This document shows positions 1 through 8,330 of a DNA stretch of 64,000 bases, in pieces. The translations under genes and the position numbers were made by a program. Position 1 is the stretch's first letter; each line of letters begins with the position of its first letter. The DNA is taken from the IMG/VR virus record IMGVR_UViG_3300043775_002630, positions 1-64,000 of that record; one strand, 5' to 3'. Source of the DNA: a virus. The notes beneath the pieces were generated by a model. That model saw nothing but the letters and a program-made list of their open reading frames with translations. It ran no database searches and was not told where the DNA came from.

Positions 1-2329
1 AGTTCCGCTAGTACCTGATGAACCTGATGTTCCGCTCGTTCCTGATGAACCTGAGCTACCTGATGTTCCGCTCGTTCCTGATGAACCTGATGTTCCGCTC
101 GTTCCTGATGAACCTGAAGTTCCATTTGTACCGCTTGTTCCTGAAGAACCTGATGTTCCGCTCGTTCCTGATGAACCTGAGCTACCTGATGTTCCGCTCG
201 TTCCTGATGAACCTGATGTTCCGCTTGTTCCTGATGAACCTGAAGAACCTGAAGTTCCGCTAGTTCCTGATGAACCTGATGAACCACTTGAACCTGAAGT
301 TCCATTTGTACCACTTGTTCCTGATGAACCTGAGCTACCTGATGTACCAGAAGTTCCTGAAGAACCTGAAGTTCCGCTCGTTCCTGATGAACCTGAAGAA
401 CCTGAAGTTCCACTAGTTCCTGACGAACCTGAAGTTCCGCTAGTACCTGATGAACCTGATGTACCACTTGTTCCTGACGAACCTGATGTTCCTGACGAAC
501 CACTTAAACCTGAAGTTCCGCTAGTACCTGACGAACCTGATGTTCCTGACGAACCACTTGAACCTGAAGTTCCGCTAGTACCTGACGAACCTGAAGTTCC
601 ATTTGTACCACTTGTTCCTGATGAACCTGAGCTACCTGATGTTCCTGAAGAGCCAGATGTTCCATTTGTACCGCTTGTTCCTGATGAACCTGATGTTCCA
701 TTTGTACCGCTTGTTCCTGATGAACCTGAAGTTCCACTTGAACCTGATGTTCCTGAAGTACCATCAGCACCGCTTACACCTGATGTTCCGCTCGTTCCTG
801 AAGAGCCAGATGTACCATTTGTACCGCTTGTTCCCGATGAACCTGATGTTCCGCTCGTTCCTGAAGAACCTGATGTACCATTTGTACCGCTTGTTCCTGA
901 AGAACCTGATGTTCCGCTAGTTCCTGATGAACCTGAAGTTCCGCTCGTTCCTGATGAACCACTTGAACCTGAAGTTCCATTTGTACCGCTTGTTCCTGAA
1001 GAACCTGATGTTCCGCTCGTTCCTGATGAACCTGAAGTTCCGCTTGTTCCTGATGAACCTGAAGAACCTGAAGTTCCATTTGTACCGCTTGTTCCCGATG
1101 AACCTGATGTTCCGCTCGTTCCTGATGAACCACTTGAACCTGAAGTTCCATTTGTACCGCTTGTTCCCGATGAACCTGATGTTCCGCTCGTTCCTGAAGA
1201 ACCTGATGTACCATTTGTACCACTTGTTCCTGATGAACCTGAAGAACCTGAAGTTCCACTAGTTCCTGACGAACCTGAAGTTCCGCTAGTTCCTGATGAA
1301 CCACTTGAACCTGAAGTTCCATTTGTACCACTTGTTCCTGATGAACCTGAGCTACCTGATGTACCAGAAGTTCCTGAAGAACCTGAAGTTCCATTTGTAC
1401 CACTTGTTCCTGATGAACCTGAGCTACCTGATGTACCAGAAGTTCCCGATGAACCTGAAGTTCCGCTTGTTCCTGATGAACCTGATGTTCCGCTTGTTCC
1501 TGATGAACCTGATGTTCCGCTTGTTCCTGATGAACCTGAAGTTCCGCTCGTTCCTGATGAACCACTTGAACCTGAAGTTCCGCTAGTACCTGAAGAACCA
1601 CTTGAACCTGAAGTTCCATTTGTACCACTTGTTCCTGAAGAACCACTTGAACCTGAAGTTCCATTTGTACCGCTTGTTCCCGATGAACCTGAAGTTCCGC
1701 TCGTTCCTGATGAACCACTTGAACCTGAAGTTCCATTTGTACCGCTTGTTCCTGAAGAACCGCTTGAACCTGAAGTTCCATTTGTACCGCTTGTTCCTGA
1801 AGAACCGCTTGTTCCTGAAGAACCGCCTGTTCCTGATGAACCTGAAGTTCCACTTGTTCCTGATGAACCTGAAGTTCCACTTGTTCCTGAAGAACCTGAG
1901 GAACCGCCTGTTCCTGACGAACCACTAGTTCCTGACGAACCACTAGTTCCTGAAGTTCCGTCAGCACCACTTACACCTGATGTTCCTGATGTTCCTGAAG
2001 AACCTGATGTACCATTTGTACCGCTCGTTCCTGATGAACCACTTGAACCTGATGTACCATTTGTGCCGCTTGTTCCTGATGAACCTGATGTACCATTTGT
2101 ACCGCTTGTTCCTGAAGAACCCGATGTACCATTTGTGCCGCTTGTTCCTGATGAACCTGAAGTTCCGCTCGTTCCTGAAGAACCTGATGTTCCGCTAGTT
2201 CCTGATGAACCACTTGAACCTGAAGTACCAGATGAACCTGATGTTCCACTAGTACCATTGATACCACTAATACCAGATGTTCCTGAAGTCCCACTTGTTC
2301 CTGAAGAACCAGATGAACCTGAAGTTCCC
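1..2329 (-). repeat. 9-bp-based Gly-X-Y coding repeat array
   Basis: More than 2.3 kb is built from 9-base units encoding Gly-X-Y, with longer mosaics such as GTSGTNGTSGSSGTSG recurring. Synonymous codons vary between copies (ACA, ACT and ACG for Thr; TCA, TCT and AGC for Ser), so copies are similar but not all identical. The phrase GVSGADG occurs twice, 1197 bp apart (near 757 and 1954), which suggests a higher-order duplication of 133 triplets. Such an array can change length by slippage or recombination and may be misassembled from short reads. Confidence 0.9.
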
Positions 2330-3183
2330 CCTGTTATTGTAACTGTTATTGCACCGTCACCATCATTAGTAACAGAAGCACCATTGAATGTTATACCAGT
2401 GACATTACTTACGGTTGTAACTCCGTCTCCAACTGTTAAAGGACTACCTCCTCCTGAGGTAAATCCTGTAATTTGAATGTCGTCACCAAGTGAATTTGTT
2501 AATGTTAAAGTTTGTGTACCGGAATTATAAGTTCCACCTGTAATTGGCGCAGTAAATCCTGAAATTGTAATAGTACCACCTGTATTATTGTATAAATCTA
2601 AATCTGAAGTTCCTGAGAAATAAGTACCACCTGTAATTTGTACATCACTACCCCAAAATATTTGCCATCTGGCATTATTCTTAGTTACCCCACCAACACC
2701 TTCAATTGTTGAGCCTGTCCAAGCATCAAGAAGGGCCGCTCCTTGTGGCGTATCATCATAAACCTCATAACCACTACCTAAATCAATGATAGAACCAGCA
2801 GTTTCAGCATCATCCCACATTGACGTAAATCCTGTCATCGTGTATTGGTACACAGTGTCTGTCTCTTGGACATACACCTGCATACCTAATCTTCTACGAC
2901 CTGAAGAAATACCATCGTTATTTAATGTTAGCGTGTTTGGTAATGAATAAGGTACGTTATAAGTTAAGTTAATAGGAATTGAGTTTCCTGAGTAGTAAAC
3001 AACACCCCCATTAATTAAAATGTCATTTGGAATTATGAAATCTAGGTCAGATAAGGAGTAAACTTCCATATATCCACCAATTCCAAGTACACTAAAATTT
3101 GTACCGGTATTATTTTCTCTAATGACTGAATCAGGAGTCTGAAGAATGGTTGTTGATACGGGGTTTTTATATTGAAAACTCAT
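1..3183 (-). CDS. collagen-like tail fibre protein (3' end beyond window)
   Basis: This open frame of 1061 codons starts at an ATG at 3183 and has no stop before the window edge, so the C-terminus is missing. Residues 1 to about 284 are non-repetitive, rich in Gly, Thr and beta-prone stretches, and include short recurring phrases such as ITGGTY and SGT. From about residue 285 the protein is an uninterrupted Gly-X-Y array, mostly GTS, GSS and GTN triplets, broken only by two GVSGADG phrases. Collagen-like arrays of this kind form trimeric stalks in known phage fibres. It is the last of a run of fibre genes (36 bp after the preceding one), so a host-contacting fibre is a reasonable inference. 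The other frames in the repeat are also open, but they encode only low-complexity Leu/Val/Gln or Leu/Met/Phe repeats. Confidence 0.85.
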   Translation of the reverse strand, partial: MSFQYKNPVSTTILQTPDSVIRENNTGTNFSVLGIGGYMEVYSLSDLDFIIPNDILINGGVVYYSGNSIPINLTYNVPYSLPNTLTLNNDGISSGRRRLGMQVYVQETDTVYQYTMTGFTSMWDDAETAGSIIDLGSGYEVYDDTPQGAALLDAWTGSTIEGVGGVTKNNARWQIFWGSDVQITGGTYFSGTSDLDLYNNTGGTITISGFTAPITGGTYNSGTQTLTLTNSLGDDIQITGFTSGGGSPLTVGDGVTTVSNVTGITFNGASVTNDGDGAITVTITGGTSGSSGSSGTSGTSGTSGISGINGTSGTSGSSGTSGSSGSSGTSGTSGSSGTSGTSGSSGTSGTNGTSGSSGTSGTNGTSGSSGTSGTNGTSGSSGSSGTSGTNGTSGSSGTSGTSGVSGADGTSGTSGSSGTSGSSGTGGSSGSSGTSGTSGSSGTSGTSGSSGTGGSSGTSGSSGTSGTNGTSGSSGSSGTSGTNGTSGSSGSSGTSGTSGSSGTSGTNGTSGSSGSSGTSGTNGTSGSSGSSGTSGTSGSSGSSGTSGTSGSSGTSGTSGSSGTSGTSGSSGTSGTSGSSGTSGTSGSSGSSGTSGTNGTSGSSGTSGTSGSSGSSGTSGTNGTSGSSGSSGTSGTSGSSGTSGTSGSSGSSGTSGTNGTSGSSGTSGTSGSSGTSGTNGTSGSSGSSGTSGTSGSSGTSGTNGTSGSSGSSGTSGTSGSSGTSGTSGSSGTSGTNGTSGSSGSSGTSGTSGSSGTSGTSGSSGTSGTNGTSGSSGTSGTSGSSGTSGTNGTSGSSGTSGTSGVSGADGTSGTSGSSGTSGSSGTSGTNGTSGSSGTSGTNGTSGSSGTSGSSGSSGTSGTNGTSGSSGTSGTSGSSGSSGTSGSSGTSGTSGLSGSSGTSGSSGTSGTSGSSGTSGTSGSSGTSGTSGSSGSSGTSGTSGSSGTSGTSGSSGSSGTSGTNGTSGSSGSSGSSGTSGTSGSSGSSGTSGTSGSSGTSGTSGSSGSSGTSGTSGSSGTSGTNGTSGSSGTSGTSGSSGTSGTSGSSGSSGTSGTSGSSGTSGT

Positions 3184-3199
3184 TTCTTTTTTTTTATTT

Positions 3200-3207
3200 A
3201 ATAAATA
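3200..3207 (-). promoter_or_regulatory. TATTTATA-like motif upstream of collagen-like gene
   Basis: The minus strand reads TATTTATT 16 nt before the start codon at 3183. It is one of the recurring TATTTATA-like elements in front of genes in this window. A promoter role is inferred only from recurrence and position. Confidence 0.3.
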
Positions 3208-3219
3208 TTTTTAATTTCT

Positions 3220-5433
3220 TTATACTAGCGTGCCTCCTCGGAAATACCAAGCGTTTCCGTTGTTAGTTATGGTCAATCCACCCGCAGGTTTTGTAACATA
3301 TACTCTGTAAGTACCCGCAGGTATATTTGCTGAGCCTGTGTAGTTTATTATTAAACTATTATAAATTGAACTCACAACCGTATCAGTTGCCGGTGGGTTA
3401 GCATTACCATTCAAGATTGTAGAATACTTTTGTCCGTTAGTCGCTCCCGTTGATACAAACCAAACATAGTACGCCACTTCAGTAGGATTTGGTACTGTCG
3501 CAGCAGGAACTTGGATTGTTTGGAATCTATAAGCAACTATCGGGTTACCAAAAGCGTCATTACCACCACTTGTTGTTGAAATTGGCGCTGTGAATATTGC
3601 TGGTTCAGATACACCCCATCCACTGTAGGCAATATAGGTGTTCATTTGTGTATTAAATGTCGCCTGTATTGTTGATGGTGAAGTAATGTTAAATCCTCTG
3701 AACGCACTTCCTTGTGCCAGCATATAGTTGTTTAACGCAGTTCTGATTGTTGCGTCGTTTCTATCGATGAACAAATACGCCTGTATTGGTTGTGCCGATG
3801 GAGTTGGTGTTGGAGTAGTTGTAGTGGTTGGCGTTGGTGACGCAGTATTAGTAGGTGTTTGAGTTGGAGTATTTGTTGCGGTTTGTGTTGGTGTTGGAGT
3901 CGATGTCTGTGTTGGAGTTGGTGTCTTTGTTTGTGTTGGTGTTTGTGTTGGTGTTGAAGTATTAGTTGCGGTATTTGTAGGCGTAGGAGTATTAGTCGCA
4001 GTTTGCGATGGTGTTGGTGTTTGTGTCGGTGTTGGAGTCTGAGTTCTCGTTGGTGTTTGTGTTGGGGTCTGAGTTCTCGTTGGTGTTTGTGTTGGTGTTT
4101 GTGTTGGACTAGCAGTAATAGACGGTGTTGGAGTGTTAGTCGATGTTGCGGTTTGTGTTGGGGTTGGCGTATTAGTTGCTGTTTGTGTTGGAGTATTAGT
4201 CGCAGTATTAGTTGGAGTATTAGTTGCCGTATTAGTTGGCGTCTGAGTTGGAGTATTAGTGGCAGTATTGGTTGGTGTTTGAGTATTAGTCGCAGTATTA
4301 GTTGGCGTTTGCGTTGGCGTTTGAGTTGCAGTATTAGTTGGTGTAGGTGTTGGAGTCTGAGTTGCGGTATTAGTTGGAGTCTGAGTTGGACTAGCAGTAA
4401 TAGACGGTGTTGGTGTCGGTGTGATATCAGATGTAACTGAAGGTGTAGGTGTATTTGTTTGTGTCGCAGTTTGTGTTGGTGTAACCGTATTAGTCGCAGT
4501 AATTGTAGGTGTCTGCGTAGCAGTTTGTGTTGGTGTATTAGTGGCAGTTTGAGTTGGTGTCGCGGTTTGAGTTGGTGTGTTAGTTGCAGTTTGTGTTGGT
4601 GTGTTAGTTGCAGTTTGTGTTGGTGTGTTAGTTGCAGTTTGTGTTGGTGTGTTAGTTGCAGTATTAGTTGGTGTTTGGGTAACCGTTGGTGTTTGAGTAG
4701 GCGTAGAAGTATTGGTCGGTGTTTGAGTAACCGTTGGAGTTTGTGTTGGAGTTGAAGTTTGTGTCGGAGTTTGTGTTCTTGTCGCTGTTTGTGTCGGAGT
4801 TTGGGTTCTTGTTGGAGTCTGTGTAGGTGTTGCAGTCCTTGTGTTAGTTGGGGTCTGTGTTGGTGTTGAAGTATTTGTTGCGGTGTTAGTTGGCGTGTGA
4901 GTGTTAGTTGGAGTCTGTGTTGGTGTTGAAGTTGATGTATTTGTTGGCGTAGGTGTTTTAGTTTGGGTTGCAGTATTAGTTGGTGTGTGAGTTTGGGTAT
5001 TTGTAGGTGTATTTGTTGGAGTATGCGAAGGGGTATTTGTTACCGTATTAGTAGGTGTGATAGTCGGTGTTACAGATGGTGTCGCGGTAGATGTCGGGCT
5101 AACAGTTTGTGTTGGCGTACTTGTGGCACCTGGAGTCGTAGAAGTAGGTGTTGGTGTTGGCGTAGTTGTTGGCGTATAAGTTGGGGTAGGTGTTGGTGTT
5201 GGGGTGAAATCAAAGCACACCACATAACCATCAATCATTTGTTGTCTGGTTATATCAGTGGCATATGCCGGCTCAGAAGTTGAATTTATGAATATATCAA
5301 ATGGACCAATTGCGTTAGAACTAGCTGGTATTCTAACAATATAACAAGATGGCCCGGTGACTGTAATCTGTTTTTGAACCTCAGTATTACACCCCGTTGC
5401 CTTATTGACACAAATTATAGTTTCTAACGACAT
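3220..5433 (-). CDS. mucin-like Thr/Pro-rich fibre or surface protein
   Basis: This 737-residue protein has three parts. Residues 1-76 form a small Cys-containing N-terminal domain. Residues 77 to about 544 are almost entirely Thr and Pro with Gln, Asn, Ala and Ser, in units such as [12 protein letters not shown] and TPTNT. Residues from about 545 to the end form a globular domain beginning around [10 protein letters not shown]. The Thr/Pro region resembles a long, extended and possibly O-glycosylated linker. It lies between an SprB-like and a collagen-like gene in the fibre cluster, so the C-terminal domain may be the receptor-binding part; this is inference. I do not recognise the terminal domains. 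The start is an ATG 9 nt after a TATTTATA motif. Confidence 0.85.
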   Translation of the reverse strand: MSLETIICVNKATGCNTEVQKQITVTGPSCYIVRIPASSNAIGPFDIFINSTSEPAYATDITRQQMIDGYVVCFDFTPTPTPTPTYTPTTTPTPTPTSTTPGATSTPTQTVSPTSTATPSVTPTITPTNTVTNTPSHTPTNTPTNTQTHTPTNTATQTKTPTPTNTSTSTPTQTPTNTHTPTNTATNTSTPTQTPTNTRTATPTQTPTRTQTPTQTATRTQTPTQTSTPTQTPTVTQTPTNTSTPTQTPTVTQTPTNTATNTPTQTATNTPTQTATNTPTQTATNTPTQTATPTQTATNTPTQTATQTPTITATNTVTPTQTATQTNTPTPSVTSDITPTPTPSITASPTQTPTNTATQTPTPTPTNTATQTPTQTPTNTATNTQTPTNTATNTPTQTPTNTATNTPTNTATNTPTQTATNTPTPTQTATSTNTPTPSITASPTQTPTQTPTRTQTPTQTPTRTQTPTPTQTPTPSQTATNTPTPTNTATNTSTPTQTPTQTKTPTPTQTSTPTPTQTATNTPTQTPTNTASPTPTTTTTPTPTPSAQPIQAYLFIDRNDATIRTALNNYMLAQGSAFRGFNITSPSTIQATFNTQMNTYIAYSGWGVSEPAIFTAPISTTSGGNDAFGNPIVAYRFQTIQVPAATVPNPTEVAYYVWFVSTGATNGQKYSTILNGNANPPATDTVVSSIYNSLIINYTGSANIPAGTYRVYVTKPAGGLTITNNGNAWYFRGGTLV
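4574..4660 (-). repeat. 24-bp perfect tandem repeat in mucin-like gene
   Basis: Three perfect 24-bp copies plus 15 bases of a fourth encode the octapeptide TATNTPTQ. This is the most regular part of the Thr/Pro array. Perfect identity suggests recent expansion, so copy number may vary between isolates. Confidence 0.85.
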
Positions 5434-5442
5434 TTTTTTTAA

Positions 5443-5450
5443 TATAAATA
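5443..5450 (-). promoter_or_regulatory. TATTTATA motif upstream of mucin-like gene
   Basis: A perfect TATTTATA on the coding strand ends 9 nt before the start at 5433, in the 105-bp gap after the upstream gene. Possible phage promoter element. Confidence 0.35.
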
Positions 5451-5538
5451 CATAGGTTTCCTTGTTTCAAAAATCGTTTTTAGTAAGTTTTTTTGAAAAG
5501 GGAAAAATAATCCTCAAGATTATTAGTATTCATACATC

Positions 5539-5865
5539 TTAATCGACCGTAATACTATAATCACAAGACTCGGCAGTAACAGAAATTGTATAGGTGCAAG
5601 ATGCGATTTCCACAGAAATATCAAATCCACATCCATAGCTACAATCAATAATTTCAAACTTTTTACATCCTCTGTTATCGATTAAAGTAACCATAACAGC
5701 AGGAGCATTATTGAATAAACTTGGTGGATAAAAATTTGCTGCGGGAGGTATTAAACCTGTGTTGGTAATTGTACCAATTAATGATTCATTATTTCCATAA
5801 ACATCAGAAACATAAACATATATTGGAGTTTCTCCCGTAACCGCTTCAATTCTTATCTGTGTCAT
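5539..5865 (-). CDS. small protein of the fibre cluster, unknown
   Basis: I do not recognise this 108-residue protein. It is predicted to be beta-rich (alternating segments such as PIYVYVSDVYG and YTISVTAESCDYSITVD) and has six cysteines concentrated in the C-terminal half. The ATG at 5865 overlaps the stop of the preceding SprB-like gene in an ATGA arrangement, which supports this start over a TTG three codons upstream. Translational coupling to a fibre gene suggests a fibre accessory or chaperone role, but nothing in the sequence proves it. Confidence 0.7.
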   Translation of the reverse strand: MTQIRIEAVTGETPIYVYVSDVYGNNESLIGTITNTGLIPPAANFYPPSLFNNAPAVMVTLIDNRGCKKFEIIDCSYGCGFDISVEIASCTYTISVTAESCDYSITVD

Positions 5866-8330
5866 TGTAGGCAAATAATGTCATAAACTATAAGTAACTC
5901 AACAGTAATTTCTTGGTCAGTTAAAGGACCTCCTTGAGTTGCCTGAATAGTAATTTGATTGGTTAATGGGTTAACTGTAACATTTGAAACCCCGTTAATA
6001 CTTTCCAACATTGTGGTAATTGTGTTGTACCATAAATTATCACTTGGTACATCAACCAATGTTGTTCCTGTATAGAATGTTGTTGTTAAAATAGTGTTGA
6101 GTGGTTGAACTTGGACTTTAGCGGTATAAATTGCGGTGTTAATCGAACAATCCGTATTACCTGATGTTAAGTCGTTAAATCCTTCAACTAATATTTGATT
6201 GATACCTCGTTTGGTTGGTGAAACGATATTGAAGGTTTCTGAACCCATTGTATAACATTGGAGTGATACATACGTCGCATCACAATCGATAATCGTTTGT
6301 GCTGCGTTTGAACAACCATTAGAGTCAGTTACAATCAATCCATAAGTACCACCCGTTAAACCTGAAACTGTTATCTGTTGTGGATTACCCGCAACATTAT
6401 CAGACCAATCAAATGTAAATGGTGGAACTCCACTAGAAATAAACGCTGTAATTGTTCCTTCATTACCAGTTCCACAAGACGTACTGTATAATGAGAACTG
6501 AACACTTGGCGTTGTTGTAATTGTGAATGGTTTGTATTGTGTACATCCTGAAGCATCCGTAACACTTAAAACGTGTTGACCAGGCGCAACATTATTAAAC
6601 GTAACCGCAGTTAAAGGCGTATCAATAATTGTTTGAATACCGTCAATAGAATAATCATATGGACTTGTTCCACCTGAAGATAAAACAATATTAATACTAC
6701 CATAAGGATTTCCACAAGTAGAACCCGAAGTTTGTAATGCAATTGTAAATTTATCTTGTGTTAAAATGGTAACATCTTGTGTGAATAAACAACCCGAACT
6801 ATCTTGAACAAAAATTGTATAGTCACCTCCAGTTAAATCAGAATAGGTATACTGTGTAAAGTTAGATGATTGTGATGTGGTGTTACCTTGGTCATCAACT
6901 AATGTATATGTATAGGGTGCAGTTCCACCCAATAAACTAACCAAGATTAATCCGTTGTTAGAATTACAATAAGAGTTTTGTGTTGATACATTAACGGATT
7001 GTATACCATTAGGACTTGTTAAAGTTGTTTCTTGTGTGAATGAACAAAGACCAGCGTCCGTAACAGTAAATCCATAGTTACCACTACTTAACCCTGAAAG
7101 TGTATATGTCTGACTATAACTAATTTCTTGAGCCCCCGTAGACGCTGAATAATAGTATGGCGCAGTTCCACCAGTAATTGTTAAGGTTAATGAACCATTG
7201 GCATTGAAGCAACTCGGGGTTGTTGCAGAAAATGAACCAAACCCAACAGGTTCAACTCGGGTGACAATTCCTTGTTTGGTTAAACTACACCCGTTGTAGT
7301 CTGTAACCGTAACCGAATAAACACCTTCAGTTAATCCTGTTATACTGTCTGTGGTTTGTCCATTACTCCATAGGTAAGAATAGGGTCCTATACCCGTTTG
7401 TCCTGTAACATAAATCTTACCAATATTGTTCTGACCACAAGCAGCGTTTGGTACCACATAGAGTCCATAATCGTAAGTAACCGAACTTTCGATTATGAAG
7501 TCTGAACTTCTACAAGTACAACCACCCAAGTCAACTGCCTCCAAGTAGTAAGTTCCCGCAGATAAACTTGAGAACACTACCGTGTTTGTGTTGACCGTTT
7601 GAGAAGCAACAAAATCGTCATCAGTTGTATACAAATAATAATTAACCGAGGAATAAACACTTGAGCAAGTACCCGTCACCGCTCCATTGTCTGAACCACA
7701 AGTTGTTGATTGTACGCCTGTGACTGTTGTACAACATCCTGAAGATACAGGAATGTTGATATAAAATTCATTATTTATTGGCAATGTAGAGTCGTTCGCT
7801 CTAACCAAGTAGTTTCCGGCTGCAAGTCCTGTCTTGTAATCTCCAAGACCTAAATTAGGACTATACCAATCAAAGGTATAAGGTGGAACTCCTCCTGTTC
7901 CAAATATCTGAACTGTACCCGTTCCATTGTCACAAGCTCCAGTTACCGACAGATAATAATCAAACGCCCCACCATTACCAAAAGGTCCTGATGGTGTAAC
8001 ACTCGGTGTAATACTTGGGGTAATTGATGGAGTCGGAGTTAGTGTTTGTGTTGGTGTAACAGTAACTGTTGGAGTTGGTGTTACGGTTGGTGTTGGCGTT
8101 GGTGTGGATGTCGGACACGGAACCGATGCCTTACAAACCGCACAACTAGGATAATCAGGATTTAAGAACGTGTCAGAACCAGGTCCCGAAGTCGGTACCG
8201 AAGTTCTCGCATAACAAGTACTATTGTAAACAACACAATCGCCCAAACTAAAGTTTGTTAACTCAATCTCAAAAACTCTATAGTCTGAGGAGTCACAACA
8301 GTTTTGGAAAAAATAATAACCTAAAGCCAT
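5862..8330 (-). CDS. SprB-repeat-like tail fibre/adhesin protein
   Basis: This 822-residue protein starts with a Cys-rich domain (residues 1-72), followed by a Thr/Pro/Val/Ser linker (about 73-112). It then has about seven repeats of 75-90 residues with the pattern C..NG.....GG..PY.Y.W.........GL..G.Y...V.D..GC. One clear copy contains GPYSYLWSNGQTT followed by GVYSVTVTDYNGC. This matches the repeats of SprB, the mobile adhesin of gliding Flavobacterium, and related Bacteroidota surface proteins. The last ~130 residues are a different domain (contains NPLTNQITIQATQGG). The start overlaps the previous stop as TAATG. A tail fibre carrying host-type adhesin folds is inferred from its place in the fibre cluster. 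Confidence 0.82.
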   Translation of the reverse strand: MALGYYFFQNCCDSSDYRVFEIELTNFSLGDCVVYNSTCYARTSVPTSGPGSDTFLNPDYPSCAVCKASVPCPTSTPTPTPTVTPTPTVTVTPTQTLTPTPSITPSITPSVTPSGPFGNGGAFDYYLSVTGACDNGTGTVQIFGTGGVPPYTFDWYSPNLGLGDYKTGLAAGNYLVRANDSTLPINNEFYINIPVSSGCCTTVTGVQSTTCGSDNGAVTGTCSSVYSSVNYYLYTTDDDFVASQTVNTNTVVFSSLSAGTYYLEAVDLGGCTCRSSDFIIESSVTYDYGLYVVPNAACGQNNIGKIYVTGQTGIGPYSYLWSNGQTTDSITGLTEGVYSVTVTDYNGCSLTKQGIVTRVEPVGFGSFSATTPSCFNANGSLTLTITGGTAPYYYSASTGAQEISYSQTYTLSGLSSGNYGFTVTDAGLCSFTQETTLTSPNGIQSVNVSTQNSYCNSNNGLILVSLLGGTAPYTYTLVDDQGNTTSQSSNFTQYTYSDLTGGDYTIFVQDSSGCLFTQDVTILTQDKFTIALQTSGSTCGNPYGSINIVLSSGGTSPYDYSIDGIQTIIDTPLTAVTFNNVAPGQHVLSVTDASGCTQYKPFTITTTPSVQFSLYSTSCGTGNEGTITAFISSGVPPFTFDWSDNVAGNPQQITVSGLTGGTYGLIVTDSNGCSNAAQTIIDCDATYVSLQCYTMGSETFNIVSPTKRGINQILVEGFNDLTSGNTDCSINTAIYTAKVQVQPLNTILTTTFYTGTTLVDVPSDNLWYNTITTMLESINGVSNVTVNPLTNQITIQATQGGPLTDQEITVELLIVYDIICLQ

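Noticed and set aside
18-1970. Long plus- and minus-strand frames rich in Leu/Met/Phe or Leu/Val/Gln across the first 2 kb
   Set aside because: They are alternative readings of the 9-base repeat. The continuous minus-strand Gly-X-Y frame from 3183 with a unique N-terminal domain explains the region.
4574-4660. Possible CRISPR array
   Set aside because: The 24-bp units are contiguous without spacers and encode an in-frame octapeptide repeat.
4003-5283. Plus-strand Cys/Trp/Ser-rich frames opposite the Thr/Pro gene
   Set aside because: They are antisense to the TPT repeat; composition is fully dictated by the repeat and there is no independent start or neighbour context.
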